Assembly (NCBI RefSeq): GCF_000812875.1
Contig: NZ_JSYK01000002.1
Span: forward strand, 124,001 to 188,000
Direction of reading: 5' to 3'
Source: Kaistella solincola
GTDB lineage: Bacteria; Bacteroidota; Bacteroidia; Flavobacteriales; Weeksellaceae
DNA: 64,000 nucleotides
The position numbers were made by a program, and so were the translations under genes. Below, one piece after another: positions 42,400-52,017 of this stretch; position 1 is the first letter of the stretch, and each line of letters starts with the position of its first letter. The notes below the pieces were generated by a model. It did not search any database. It worked only from the letters and a program-made list of their open reading frames with translations, and was not told where the DNA came from.

Positions 42400-45312
42400 C
42401 TATTTCTTTATAAATTTCACTTTTGCAGTTTCCTCAACATCTTTGAAGGAAATGATATAAACACCTTTTACCAAAGTTGAAACATCAACCTTACTGTCTT
42501 TTATTAAGCCATTTCCAACCAGCTGGCCGGTCATATTATAAATTTCAAAAGCAGCTTTATCTGAAACTTTGGTTACATTCAAAATCTCGGTTGCAGGATT
42601 TGGATAAACCTGGATTTCTGTTGAAGTCGGATCGTTCACCGCCAGATCAGCGCTAATTTTTACCGCGTAATCTTCAACTTCACCATAATTAAAAGTTCCG
42701 CACGGTGAAGTTTGTAAGGCATTATATCTTAAAACCACGCGCATTCCAACCGTTTTGTCTCCTGTATAAGCATCAGCCGGCACCGCGAAAGTTGCGGAAA
42801 CCGGTGTGGTCTGACTTGGTGAACTCGACATAATGAGTTCACTCGCTTCGTAAATTCCATTTCGGTTGAAATCAATCCATGCCGTTACGCCGTCATTAAA
42901 TCGGTCGCCCGGCCAGGTTTTAGTCACTCTAATGATGTTGTTCGTGGTATTCGCCCTAAGTTTCACCAACCGCGCCGGATCAGCTGAAAAGTCCGAATAG
43001 GTAGAAGCTCCGGAATCGCTGGTGACGCCGGTTGCTTTTTCAGCGATAATCTCAACTTTACTGATATATTCATCGGCTGCGCTGTTCGCATCCAAATCGC
43101 AATAAGTCAGTCCCGTGGTTTTAAAGTTTGCGTTCGCGTAAGCACCGACGGTACCGGAGCAAACAGCTGCGACCTGGACATTGTAATCTGTGCTTTCTGC
43201 TAAATTAGTAAGCGTATAGCTGACGCCTGTAACAGGAATTTGCGTCCAAGCGGTTTCAGTTGATTTTTTATACCGAACCATATATGTTGCATTTGCCACC
43301 GCTTCCCAGCTTAAAGTTGCGCTATTGTTGGTCACCGTGCTTACCGTGAAATTCTTCGGTGCTGTACCGTCGCACGGTGCTATTGGAGCCACCTTAACTG
43401 GTGCAACAGCATAAAATACATTTCCGATTGCGGAAATTCTTACCTTAATTTCGAGGTTTGTAGCTAAAGACGGAAAATTTAACAGTTCTACACCGTCATT
43501 CGGTGTGGAAGAGGTTACTAACAACCATGTATCGCCATTGTCTTTGGTATAATCTATGCGCACGTCTTTAACATTAAACGGTGCAGCATTGGTGCCTACA
43601 ACATCCCAGGTTAACGGTCCGGAAGCATTATTGTAAACTTTCGTACTTGTAATTTTAAACGGACCATTATCGCTCACGATCACTTTCTGAACGGCACTTT
43701 GCGTTTGTTTTTGCGTAGCATTAGGGTGATTATCTCTAACATTAATACTAAAATTTGAAATTCGCGCGACAGTGGAAGCAGATTCCCAACTGTCGGGATT
43801 TCTCACCACGCCTGAAAGCACCGTTTCCAATTTCGGGAAATACCGCGTGGGGTTTGGAGTTGGCGGTAAAGACCGGAAACTTGCACCGGTGGTTGTTTTT
43901 CCAAGATTTTCCTTTTCAATCGGCGTCAAAGCGTTATCAACTTCTTCCCAGGTGTACGTCAGCGGGTTTTTTTCTGGATCTGTAGCCTGCGCGGTTAAAA
44001 CAAAAGCCGTGGATTTTGGAATCGTAACATCGGGCATCGGCGTGATAACGGGCGGATTATTATTGATAGGAACCTCCACATCGCAGGTTTTATTAATTAA
44101 ATTATTCTGAACCTGATTGATAGAAACCACATGAAAATAAGCATCAGCCTGTGCTTGAACATCGGTTGTGGCACCAGTGATTCCAGCGTAGCCCATTATG
44201 GTAGAGCCTGAACCCGGTTCCACATTATTGCCGCCTTCTAAAATATGCGAAAAAGTGTGCGTCGCACCGAGCTGGTGCCCAAGTTCGTGCGCCACGAAAT
44301 CAAGATCAAAACTGTCACCTTTCGGAATGTTATTCGCCGGCGAAGTGATTCCGGAACCTTTACCTCTGTCGGTATCACTGGTCGGATTTACACAAACGCA
44401 TCCTACGCAGCCGGCATTGCCGCCACCGCCCGAAGCGCCAAATAAATGCCCGATATCGTAGGCATTATTTCCTATGGTTTTGGTAAGATTTTTCTGAAGC
44501 TCAACGTTCCAATTATTTAGATTTGTATATGGGTCCGTATCGGGATTTGTATAAATAAGTTCTGGGAAATCCTGCAAAATGAGGCGCACGGCAAAATCTC
44601 TTTCGAAAACTCCGTTCACCCGCGTGAGCGTAGCATTAATAGCAGCTAAAGCCTGGGAAACACCGCCGAAATACTGCGTATATTCACCGTTTACCGACAA
44701 AGCCAGACGCAAAGTGCGGAATTTTTTATCGGATGATTTGGCAAAATTTAAAGCATTTTTATCGAAACTATTTCCTTCGGAATAGAGCTGATCAATCTGA
44801 TGTTTGGTTAAGGGATTTTCGTTGGTTGAACAAACGAACGCTTGTGAACTGCTCGTTTTGGTGCTTTTCGGTTTAACACGGTAAATGGATTTCTCGGTGT
44901 TTTGCGGTTCGATGAATTCGTAAACGCCGTTTCTGATCATCATCGACTGAAAATCATTTGGTGCGATGCTGAAACGGACATAAGCTGACGGATCATCAAT
45001 ACCAACACCAACAAACGAACCCAAACCGTAACGGTCTGCCAAAGATTTTACCACCACAGGCGAGCTGTACACCGCAAATCTTTCCAGTTTGCCGTCCATC
45101 GTTGGAAGCGTAATTTCAACAGGAGCAGCATATTTGCCAGATTCATCTGCATTTTTAAGCGCTGAAATCATTTTATTTTGATCCAAAGCGTAATAAGCGG
45201 CCTGCTGCGTCGGTTTATTTATCTGTTCACCTTGCGCGGTTGTGCGAATCCACTGAGCGGTAGCTGCTGTTGAAAAGATTACGAAAAGAAAGGAAAGAAA
45301 AATCTTCTGCAT
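42400..45312 (-). CDS. T9SS-secreted reprolysin-like metalloprotease
   Basis: 970 residues. The signal peptide ends near 20. A prodomain (~20-190) precedes the zinc protease domain, whose active site is HELGHQLGATH (342-352), preceded by a cysteine cluster GCVGCVC (301-307). A fibronectin type III domain (~650-735, NFTVSTVTNNSATLSWEAVA) and a GEVED-type domain (GEVEDYAV) follow. The last ~70 residues are a type A T9SS sorting domain (VYPNPATEILNV, GVYIISFKD). Reprolysin-like (M12B-type) proteases of this kind degrade extracellular protein; the substrate is unknown. A TACATTTG box lies upstream. Confidence 0.88.
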   Translation of the reverse strand: MQKIFLSFLFVIFSTAATAQWIRTTAQGEQINKPTQQAAYYALDQNKMISALKNADESGKYAAPVEITLPTMDGKLERFAVYSSPVVVKSLADRYGLGSFVGVGIDDPSAYVRFSIAPNDFQSMMIRNGVYEFIEPQNTEKSIYRVKPKSTKTSSSQAFVCSTNENPLTKHQIDQLYSEGNSFDKNALNFAKSSDKKFRTLRLALSVNGEYTQYFGGVSQALAAINATLTRVNGVFERDFAVRLILQDFPELIYTNPDTDPYTNLNNWNVELQKNLTKTIGNNAYDIGHLFGASGGGGNAGCVGCVCVNPTSDTDRGKGSGITSPANNIPKGDSFDLDFVAHELGHQLGATHTFSHILEGGNNVEPGSGSTIMGYAGITGATTDVQAQADAYFHVVSINQVQNNLINKTCDVEVPINNNPPVITPMPDVTIPKSTAFVLTAQATDPEKNPLTYTWEEVDNALTPIEKENLGKTTTGASFRSLPPTPNPTRYFPKLETVLSGVVRNPDSWESASTVARISNFSINVRDNHPNATQKQTQSAVQKVIVSDNGPFKITSTKVYNNASGPLTWDVVGTNAAPFNVKDVRIDYTKDNGDTWLLVTSSTPNDGVELLNFPSLATNLEIKVRISAIGNVFYAVAPVKVAPIAPCDGTAPKNFTVSTVTNNSATLSWEAVANATYMVRYKKSTETAWTQIPVTGVSYTLTNLAESTDYNVQVAAVCSGTVGAYANANFKTTGLTYCDLDANSAADEYISKVEIIAEKATGVTSDSGASTYSDFSADPARLVKLRANTTNNIIRVTKTWPGDRFNDGVTAWIDFNRNGIYEASELIMSSSPSQTTPVSATFAVPADAYTGDKTVGMRVVLRYNALQTSPCGTFNYGEVEDYAVKISADLAVNDPTSTEIQVYPNPATEILNVTKVSDKAAFEIYNMTGQLVGNGLIKDSKVDVSTLVKGVYIISFKDVEETAKVKFIKK

Positions 45313-45334
45313 ATTCTGCTGTTTTTTTATTATT

Positions 45335-45342
45335 CAAATGTA
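45335..45342 (-). promoter_or_regulatory. Putative -7 box of the reprolysin-like gene
   Basis: Minus-strand TACATTTG, 22 bases before the ATG. Confidence 0.45.
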
Positions 45343-45536
45343 GATTATTTTTGACTTATCTAAAATGGAAATAATGGTAAAGTATTTTTAAGCTACAGAC
45401 ATTTAGCTTTTTAGGAATTTATAAAAAGAAAAAATCGGGCTAAATAAGGGCGATTAATTTTGAAAGATTCATTAAAAAAAATTCCGGCAAAAATGACCAT
45501 TTTTTTCAAATTTTTAAAAGAATACGCCGTATATCA

Positions 45537-46517
45537 CTATTTGCAGAAATTTAGCAGATAGTTTCTGACTTGAAAATTAGTCTTATCACCTACTTTCATA
45601 AAAGCTTCACAGGCTTTTGGAATGTTACCAACTGCTAAATATGAAACTCCTAAATTAATAAATGCACGATTTAAATTAAATCCAAACCTTTCTTTAGTTA
45701 CGGCAGCTATGTTTATGGAAAGTAATTTTTCGTAATTTATTATCGCATTGTTAAATTTATTCTTTTCATAAAGTTTATCACCTTTTTGTATGAAATTACA
45801 TATTTGCACTTCTTCCTTATTGCTTAAACTTGCAAACATTTTGAAAAAATTGAACGTTTGCGTTACTAGTAAATCTTTGTCAGAAGTGTTTCTGAGGAAC
45901 TTTTCGGAGTTAAAAAGTGCCGTTTTAAATTCAGCATCAAATCTTTTCGAAATGCCGTCAACAATTTGAATATCAGTGATCTTATTTTCTTTAGTAACAA
46001 TAAACTTTGCTTTGAAAAAATTGTTTGTAGCAGATGTCGGTGAATAGCTTGGAATATTTTTTCTAATGAATTCTTCAAAACTTTCGGAATAATTGAATTC
46101 TGGCTTTACTATTGAATTTGCTTCAAAAACGGTTTTATCAGCATAAGTTATTTCTTGTGGTTCAAACTCCGGATATCTTTTCAAAAAATCAGTACTTTTT
46201 AAAAAATAATATACCTTGTCGCTGCCGCTTTCGTTAATAATTAGATATTCATTCTCAATTTTATAATTCAGTTTTCTAGTATTAGTGGTAATTATAGAAC
46301 CATTTATCGAAAATTTAAATTTTGAATTATTTATCTCTAGATTATTTCCCTTAAAATCGTATTCTATAAAAGTAGAATATAAAGGATAATTAATTTCAAG
46401 AGGATTCCCGTTCTGATAATAGATTTTATCAAGTATCCACTTTCCTTGTAACCTGTTTTGCTGCGAATGTAAAAATGTAAAGGATAAAAGAATTAGAAGG
46501 AGTAAAATTCGCTTCAT
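45537..46517 (-). CDS. Exported TonB-CTD-like / TPR-like protein
   Basis: 326 residues. Signal peptide about 1-18. A lipocalin-like segment (~20-110, beginning LQGKWILDKIYY) is followed by a region resembling the C-terminal domain of energy transducers (~150-215, FIVTKENKITDIQIVDGISK). The last ~100 residues look like TPRs (GDKLYEKNKFNNAIINYEKL, AFINLGVSYLAVGNIPKACE). Codon use is clearly more AT-rich than in its neighbours, hinting at a different origin. It follows the DUF6048-like gene by 25 bases and may end the rlmD operon. Confidence 0.6.
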   Translation of the reverse strand: MKRILLLLILLSFTFLHSQQNRLQGKWILDKIYYQNGNPLEINYPLYSTFIEYDFKGNNLEINNSKFKFSINGSIITTNTRKLNYKIENEYLIINESGSDKVYYFLKSTDFLKRYPEFEPQEITYADKTVFEANSIVKPEFNYSESFEEFIRKNIPSYSPTSATNNFFKAKFIVTKENKITDIQIVDGISKRFDAEFKTALFNSEKFLRNTSDKDLLVTQTFNFFKMFASLSNKEEVQICNFIQKGDKLYEKNKFNNAIINYEKLLSINIAAVTKERFGFNLNRAFINLGVSYLAVGNIPKACEAFMKVGDKTNFQVRNYLLNFCK

Positions 46518-46542
46518 ACCAAGATTTTTGAGTTAAAGCTTA

Positions 46543-47202
46543 TTAAAAAAAATAGGCAATATTCCACGAAAAACCCATATTGAATTTTGCGGAGCTTTTA
46601 CCAAATCCGGGAACGATCATCGGTTTTATTTCTTCCTGAGTCGTGGAATACAACAGATATTTTGGCTGCGCTGTCACTTCGATGTACAGTGGCGTTTCGA
46701 AGAGCTGAACTCGTCCGCCAACAGCACCTTCGAGCCAGTAAGAACTTTGTGTAGAAGCCGGAAAAGCGGTGGAAACATCGCTGTCACCATATCCGCGTAT
46801 CGGTACCGCGAAATATTCCTGAGAATACAAAGAAGCCGCAGCTTTTGCACCGATAAAAAAGCCGTTCAGCTCATTTTCGGGATCTTTTGCCAACATGTAC
46901 GAACTTCCCAGACGTACAAATGGACCAGAAGCTTTGGCATCGTACCCGTTTTTTTGGTAAACATTTGATTCGAAACCGCCATCGACAATGGCGTAAAAAT
47001 CATTTTTAATTTTCGAAGAGACAAAAACTTGAATTAATTTCCTTTCTGTAAAAACCGCAAGTCCCGCATTTAAAACGTCAAAACCGACCAAGAAATTCGG
47101 TTCATATTTCCAGCTGGTTTTTACAGAATCTTTTTTATTCTGCGCTAAAGCGAAAATAAAAAAAAGGCTAAAAAAGAAGGAAAAAATGCGTTTTGCTTTC
47201 AT
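46543..47202 (-). CDS. DUF6048-like outer-membrane beta-barrel protein
   Basis: 219 residues. Signal peptide ~1-20. The rest is amphipathic beta-strand-rich with Phe/Tyr at turn ends (FLVGFDVLNAGLAV, YIEVTAQPKYLLYS, SAKFNMGFSWNIAYFF), like a small barrel ending in Phe. It overlaps the preceding gene by 35 bases, so translation is probably coupled. The family name is assigned from memory. Function unknown. Confidence 0.6.
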   Translation of the reverse strand: MKAKRIFSFFFSLFFIFALAQNKKDSVKTSWKYEPNFLVGFDVLNAGLAVFTERKLIQVFVSSKIKNDFYAIVDGGFESNVYQKNGYDAKASGPFVRLGSSYMLAKDPENELNGFFIGAKAAASLYSQEYFAVPIRGYGDSDVSTAFPASTQSSYWLEGAVGGRVQLFETPLYIEVTAQPKYLLYSTTQEEIKPMIVPGFGKSSAKFNMGFSWNIAYFF

Positions 47203-47644
47203 CGGTAATCTGGGTTTGGTTGGTTTCTAAACCAAGAACAGGATTGGGAATTTCAAGCTCCGGACGGAAATTCTGGTAAACTTTTTTAATGCCACACGCA
47301 GGCGAAACATATTCCGCCACGGTGGTATAATTCAATTTGATTTTAGAATTTACCGCTATTCTTGACGTTCCCACATAAATATCGGTAAAAGGTGAATCGT
47401 CCACGCGAATGGGAATGAGCACCGAATCGGTTTTTACCACATTCCCGAAAACGGGCACTGGACCCTTCCCATAATCAACATTGATAAAGAGAGAGTCCAG
47501 TGTTTTTATTTTGCCCGTTGCCTGTGTTTTAAATTTGATTTTCACCCTTGGTGTGGCTTCTCCGCTGATACAGATGTCGTCATCTGACCCGCAGGAAAAA
47601 AGGAAAATCGAAAAAAAACAGAGAAAAAGCAGGTTTTTTTTCAT
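47168..47644 (-). CDS. DUF6452-like lipoprotein
   Basis: 158 residues with lipobox LFSC and a Cys pair (ICISG and PACGI) that may form a disulfide. The mostly beta-strand domain is followed by FRPELEIPNPV. The start overlaps the metalloprotease stop by one base (TAATG), and its 3' end overlaps the DUF6048-like gene by 35 bases. Function unknown. The family name is from memory, as it often sits with DUF6048 near rlmD. Confidence 0.6.
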   Translation of the reverse strand: MKKNLLFLCFFSIFLFSCGSDDDICISGEATPRVKIKFKTQATGKIKTLDSLFINVDYGKGPVPVFGNVVKTDSVLIPIRVDDSPFTDIYVGTSRIAVNSKIKLNYTTVAEYVSPACGIKKVYQNFRPELEIPNPVLGLETNQTQITDESKTHFFLLF

Positions 47645-50148
47645 TATTTCGGGTCTAAAGCCTTGTCGATTCGGTACACCAAATCGTCGTAATGATATTT
47701 GTTTATTAAATCGGTTGCAGTTTTTTGAGCTGCTTCATCTTTGATGCTTTTCAAAGTTCCGCGAACAACTGCAGTTACATCAGAGTTTTCAGAAACCGTT
47801 ACACCGTCAGAAAAACGGGAAGTCGGTGCCGGTTTTGCTGTCAATAAATTGATGAGCGACCCAACATAATTTCTTTGAAGATTTCTGCGGTAAATATCGG
47901 TTTCACCATTAGTGAAAATCGAGTTTTTCAAATCGTTCATATATTCCACCAACGGATAAGCGTTTTTGTCCATCACCTGATTTTGATACATCATCTGAAG
48001 AACATTGGCGCTTAAAATTCGGTTTAAAACTGAATTTTGCAAACCTTCAACTACAGCTACCGGTGTTTTTTCCGTGTTCTGGAAAACGTCTTTCTGCAAC
48101 AGCCATTCCGGTGTGGTAAAGATATTTTTGTTTAAGAAATCCAATGATCTTTTTTGATCTTCTTTGGAAACGACCTCATAAACCGGTCCTTTCTGTTCCA
48201 AAGTTTTCGGTGTTTCCATTTGTCCACCGATGTATTTCGAAACGTGACCTAAATATCTGCCGAACTGTCCTGTAACCTGATCGTACATTAACGCAAGGTT
48301 TGAGTAATCTTCGTTTGGTTTTTTGGTCCAGTTTGGTAAATTATCTACAATTCGCTGCAAGTTTTTAATTCCGTAAGTGCTTGCGAGCATTGCATCGTCA
48401 CCAACCTGCTCGCTTTGGGAGCGCGGATCGTACGCATTGCTTTCAGTTCCAAACCAAAGTCTGTTGTCTTTCAACTTGTTCATCACCCATTTATTCAGGT
48501 GTTCTTTTTCTTTATCAGGTGAATTGAACTGGTAAAATCTTCGGTAACCCCAATCGATTGCCCAGTCGTCATAATCACCAATTCTCGGCATTAGTCCGGC
48601 TGCTTTTACACGGTCTTCCGGTTGTGCAACATAATTAAAACGCGCATAATCCATTATTGATGGCGTATGACCGTTTTTTTCCAACCATTTATTGTCGCGC
48701 AGTTTTTCAACCGGCACGCTGGAACTTGAACCGTAGTTGTGACGTAAACCTAAAGTGTGACCAACCTCATGCGAAGAAACGAAACGGATCAGTTGTCCCA
48801 TCAACGCATCATCAAAATCCATTTTTCTGGCGCGCGCATCGTTTGGTGAGGCCTGCACGAAATACCAGTTTCTTAAAAGCAACATCACGTTGTGATACCA
48901 GTTGATATGACTTTCTAAAATTTCCCCGGTTCTTGGGTCTGAAATTGAAGGGCCCGAAGCATTCGGCACATCCGAAGGTTTATAAACGATCGCGGAAAAA
49001 CGCGCGTCTTCCAAACTCCATTCAGGATCGTCTTTCGCATTCGGAACTTTTGCATAAATCGCATTTTTAAAACCTGCTTTTTCAAAAGCTTTTTGCCAGT
49101 CATTCACACCTTCCACTAAAAACGGAACCCATTTTTTCGGTGTTGCCGGATCGATGTAGAAAACAATGGGTTTTGCTGGTTCTACCAGTTCACCTCTTTT
49201 ATATTTTTCCAGATCTTCAGGTTTTGGTTCAAGTCTCCATCTTTTAATCAATGAAACTCTTTTTACGCCCTGCGGATCAAGATCAAAATCGGTATAACCC
49301 ACCGCGAAATAACCAACACGCGGATCGAAATATCGTGCCTGCATTTTATTAGCTGGCAATAAAACCAAAGATGAATTGATTTCCACCGTATAATTTCCGC
49401 TCACCACCGGTCTTTCCTGACCTGGCGGCACCGTAATTCTGCCTAAAGTTTTCGCAAAAGTTTTGGTGGTATTTATTTCGAGGTTATTCGGGAAAGATTT
49501 TACAAAATTTACAAAAGATTTATCTTTCTGGAAAGCGCCAACTTTGTAATTGTTTTTTACCGGCGCCGCAAATGAAACCAGCTCATTATCGGCGTTCAGC
49601 ATATCGGTAACGTCAATTACCGCCGATTTTTTATCAGCACCATAAGCTTTAATGTCGAATGACATGATAATCGCCTGCATGTTATTCCGCATTACCGAAT
49701 TGTACATTTCGGAAGTGGAATCTTTCGCATAATCTACATACGAAATAGATTTAATGAAAATCTTGTCTTCCGGTCCTTTTTCAAAAGTGATGACATTTTG
49801 CGCAATCTGGTCACCCGCGTAACCGCTAGTTCCGGAACGCATTCCTGCCGCCGCTTTTGTCAGTCTGCTTACAAGCAAAAATTCTTTCGCAAGTACAGAA
49901 TTCGGAATTTCAAAATAAAATTTATCCTCAACTTTATGAACTGCAAGCACACCCTGATCGGATACTGCTTTCGCCGTAATCACGTCTTTGTAAGGTTTAA
50001 TTTTTTCGGGCTTTTTGGCGGTATTTTTTGGTTTTGATGAAGCGGCAGTATCTTTTTTCGCCGTTAAAGTGTCTTTTTCCTGCGCCGAAGCACCGGTGAT
50101 TACACCAAAAACCAAGAGAGCAGATAGAATGTTTTTCAATGATTTCAT
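47644..50148 (-). CDS. Secreted zinc-dependent metalloprotease (DUF5117/DUF5118 family)
   Basis: 834 residues. Signal peptide ~1-22 (ending ASAQ), a Lys/Ala-rich linker, then DUF5118/5117-type domains and the zinc site HEVGHTLGLRH (460-470). The strongly conserved stretch LGLRHNYGSSSSVP follows it. No T9SS domain is present, so it probably stays periplasmic. It ends 1 base into the next start (TAATG) and begins 30 bases after rlmD, giving a coupled operon. Confidence 0.88.
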   Translation of the reverse strand: MKSLKNILSALLVFGVITGASAQEKDTLTAKKDTAASSKPKNTAKKPEKIKPYKDVITAKAVSDQGVLAVHKVEDKFYFEIPNSVLAKEFLLVSRLTKAAAGMRSGTSGYAGDQIAQNVITFEKGPEDKIFIKSISYVDYAKDSTSEMYNSVMRNNMQAIIMSFDIKAYGADKKSAVIDVTDMLNADNELVSFAAPVKNNYKVGAFQKDKSFVNFVKSFPNNLEINTTKTFAKTLGRITVPPGQERPVVSGNYTVEINSSLVLLPANKMQARYFDPRVGYFAVGYTDFDLDPQGVKRVSLIKRWRLEPKPEDLEKYKRGELVEPAKPIVFYIDPATPKKWVPFLVEGVNDWQKAFEKAGFKNAIYAKVPNAKDDPEWSLEDARFSAIVYKPSDVPNASGPSISDPRTGEILESHINWYHNVMLLLRNWYFVQASPNDARARKMDFDDALMGQLIRFVSSHEVGHTLGLRHNYGSSSSVPVEKLRDNKWLEKNGHTPSIMDYARFNYVAQPEDRVKAAGLMPRIGDYDDWAIDWGYRRFYQFNSPDKEKEHLNKWVMNKLKDNRLWFGTESNAYDPRSQSEQVGDDAMLASTYGIKNLQRIVDNLPNWTKKPNEDYSNLALMYDQVTGQFGRYLGHVSKYIGGQMETPKTLEQKGPVYEVVSKEDQKRSLDFLNKNIFTTPEWLLQKDVFQNTEKTPVAVVEGLQNSVLNRILSANVLQMMYQNQVMDKNAYPLVEYMNDLKNSIFTNGETDIYRRNLQRNYVGSLINLLTAKPAPTSRFSDGVTVSENSDVTAVVRGTLKSIKDEAAQKTATDLINKYHYDDLVYRIDKALDPK

Positions 50149-50178
50149 TATTTAATTTTAAAAAAATAAAAATAGTAT

Positions 50179-51585
50179 TTATATTCGATATAACAGGGCA
50201 ATATTTTCCACGTGATGCGTTTGTGGAAACATATCTACAGGTAAAATTTTCACCAGGCGGTATTGGTCTTTCATCAATGCAAGATCGCGCGCCTGTGTTG
50301 CCGAGTTACAGCTGACATAAACGATCTTCTCCGGCGCAATTTTCAGGATTTGTTCCACTACTTTCTGGTGCATGCCGTCGCGCGGCGGATCGGTAATCAA
50401 AACATCAGCTTTTGGATGCTGCGCAATAAATTCATCATTAAAAATTTCCTTCATATCGCCGCAATAGAACGTACAATTGTCCAAACCGTTCAGCGCCGCA
50501 TGTTCGATGGCAGAATTAATGGATTCCTGCACCGATTCAATTCCGATAACATGTTTTGCTTTTCTCGCTACATATTGCGCGATCGTTCCGGTTCCGGTAT
50601 AAAGATCATAAACAACCTCATCACCTTTTAAATCAGCGAATTCCAGAGTTTTTTGGTAAAGATTTAAAGCCTGTTTGTAATTCGTCTGGAAAAAAGATTT
50701 CGGTCCGATTTTAAAACGCAAACCTTCCATTTCTTCCATCAAAAATCCGGGACCGGAATAAATCTGAACCTCCTGGTCGTAAAGCGAATCATTTTGTTTG
50801 GAATTAATTGCAAACATCAACGTCTTGATTTCCGGGAATTTTTCGAGTAAAAAATCGAATAATTTTTCCTGGTTTTTTTCCTTACGGAAAAGCTGGAATA
50901 AAACCATCCATTCACCGCGGGAATTCTGGCGGAACATTACCGTGCGCAGAAAACCACTTTGGTTCCGCACATCGAAAAATTCCAAACCATTATCAACCGC
51001 GTAATTCCGGATCGCCAAACGCATCGCGTTGGACGGATCTTCCTGCAAAAAACACTCTTTGAGGTCCAGAATTTTGCTCCACATTCCGGGAATGTGAAAA
51101 CCTAAAGCATCGCGGTTGCCGTAATTTTCTTCAGCGCTGATTTCATATTGCGTGAGCCAGCGCGCGTTGGAAAAAGAAAATTCCATTTTATTGCGGTAAA
51201 AATACTGCTCTTCACTGCCCAAAATTGGCAAAGTTTCGAAATCTTCAATTCCCGCAATTCTTTTTATATGATTATACACTTCGTCCTGCTTGAATTCCAG
51301 CTGTTTTTCGTAGGCCAAATTCTGCCATTTACAGCCACCGCAAACACCGAAATGAATACATCTTGGCTCTACACGAAACGGTGATTTTTCGACGATTTCC
51401 ACCATTTCCGCTTCGTAGTAATTGGATTTTGATTTTCGTACGCGCGCATTTACCACGTCGCCGGGTACCGCGCCGGAAACCAAAACGGTTTTTCCTTCCA
51501 AGGTTTTCCCTACAGCAACGCCTTTAGAGCCCGCCGAAACCAGCTTAATATTTTCTAAAATAATATTTTTGTTCTTCTTTCTCAT
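50179..51585 (-). CDS. rlmD: 23S rRNA (uracil(1939)-C5)-methyltransferase RlmD/TrmA family
   Basis: 468 residues. The N-terminal TRAM domain (about 1-65) is followed by the 4Fe-4S cysteine cluster CIHFGVCGGC (Cys76, 82, 85, with a further Cys expected near KECFLQ). The SAM methyltransferase domain carries DLYTGTGTIAQYVA, DPPRDGMH and YVSCNSATQARDL with the catalytic Cys. It methylates U1939 (RlmD) or another uridine (RlmCD-like), which sequence alone does not decide. First gene of the probable operon. Confidence 0.92.
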   Translation of the reverse strand: MRKKNKNIILENIKLVSAGSKGVAVGKTLEGKTVLVSGAVPGDVVNARVRKSKSNYYEAEMVEIVEKSPFRVEPRCIHFGVCGGCKWQNLAYEKQLEFKQDEVYNHIKRIAGIEDFETLPILGSEEQYFYRNKMEFSFSNARWLTQYEISAEENYGNRDALGFHIPGMWSKILDLKECFLQEDPSNAMRLAIRNYAVDNGLEFFDVRNQSGFLRTVMFRQNSRGEWMVLFQLFRKEKNQEKLFDFLLEKFPEIKTLMFAINSKQNDSLYDQEVQIYSGPGFLMEEMEGLRFKIGPKSFFQTNYKQALNLYQKTLEFADLKGDEVVYDLYTGTGTIAQYVARKAKHVIGIESVQESINSAIEHAALNGLDNCTFYCGDMKEIFNDEFIAQHPKADVLITDPPRDGMHQKVVEQILKIAPEKIVYVSCNSATQARDLALMKDQYRLVKILPVDMFPQTHHVENIALLYRI

Positions 51586-51602
51586 TGAAATTTATCTGTG
51601 CG

Positions 51603-51610
51603 CAAAAGTA
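51603..51610 (-). promoter_or_regulatory. Putative -7 box of rlmD
   Basis: Minus-strand TACTTTTG, 17 bases before the rlmD ATG. Confidence 0.45.
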
Positions 51611-51852
51611 AGGTTTTAAAATAAAAAATGCGGCGCAATTACAGCTCGAAATTTTACCGGCTTAAACGGTGTTTTTTCCTGATTTTTAATTTGATGTAAA
51701 AAATTTCATTTCTATTTAAAATCAAAAAAAAGCCTCAAATAGCAGCAAATAAATTTTAATTAATGCTGAAAGTTTTGATGTAAATATTCAGATCTTCATC
51801 TTTGTTAAAATGAAAAAATTAGGTGTTAAAAGCATAAAATTTTGAAAAAAAT

Positions 51853-51873
51853 AACTGCCAAGAATGCACGAAT
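51853..51873. repeat. GCCACGAA word repeat, copy 2
   Basis: CTGCCAAGAATGCACGAAT matches CTGCCACGAAGGCACGAAG at 36462-36481 with three differences. Confidence 0.45.
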
Positions 51874-51966
51874 TTGCTTTCAATTAAATTGGAAAAATAT
51901 GCTGTTGAAACTGCAATTTTTTCTGAAATGGAATTTTCCAAATTAAAAAAGCATTTCATCAAAACA

Positions 51967-51997
51967 AAAAATTCCGCCCAAAAAGGGCAGAATTTTT
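51967..51997 (-). terminator. Terminator of the TlpA-like gene
   Basis: AAAAATTC-C-GCCC pairs with GGGC-A-GAATTTTT through one C/A mismatch, loop AAAAA. A T-run follows on the minus strand. Confidence 0.75.
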
Positions 51998-52017
51998 ATA
52001 TTAAAAAATGTTATAAA

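Larger units (their letters stand above)
51586..52017. other. 432-base intergenic region between rlmD and the TlpA-like gene
   Basis: Holds the rlmD promoter box (51603-51610), a word repeat (51853-51873) and the TlpA-like terminator (51967-51997). The rest is AT-rich with no supported ORF or RNA. Confidence 0.6.
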
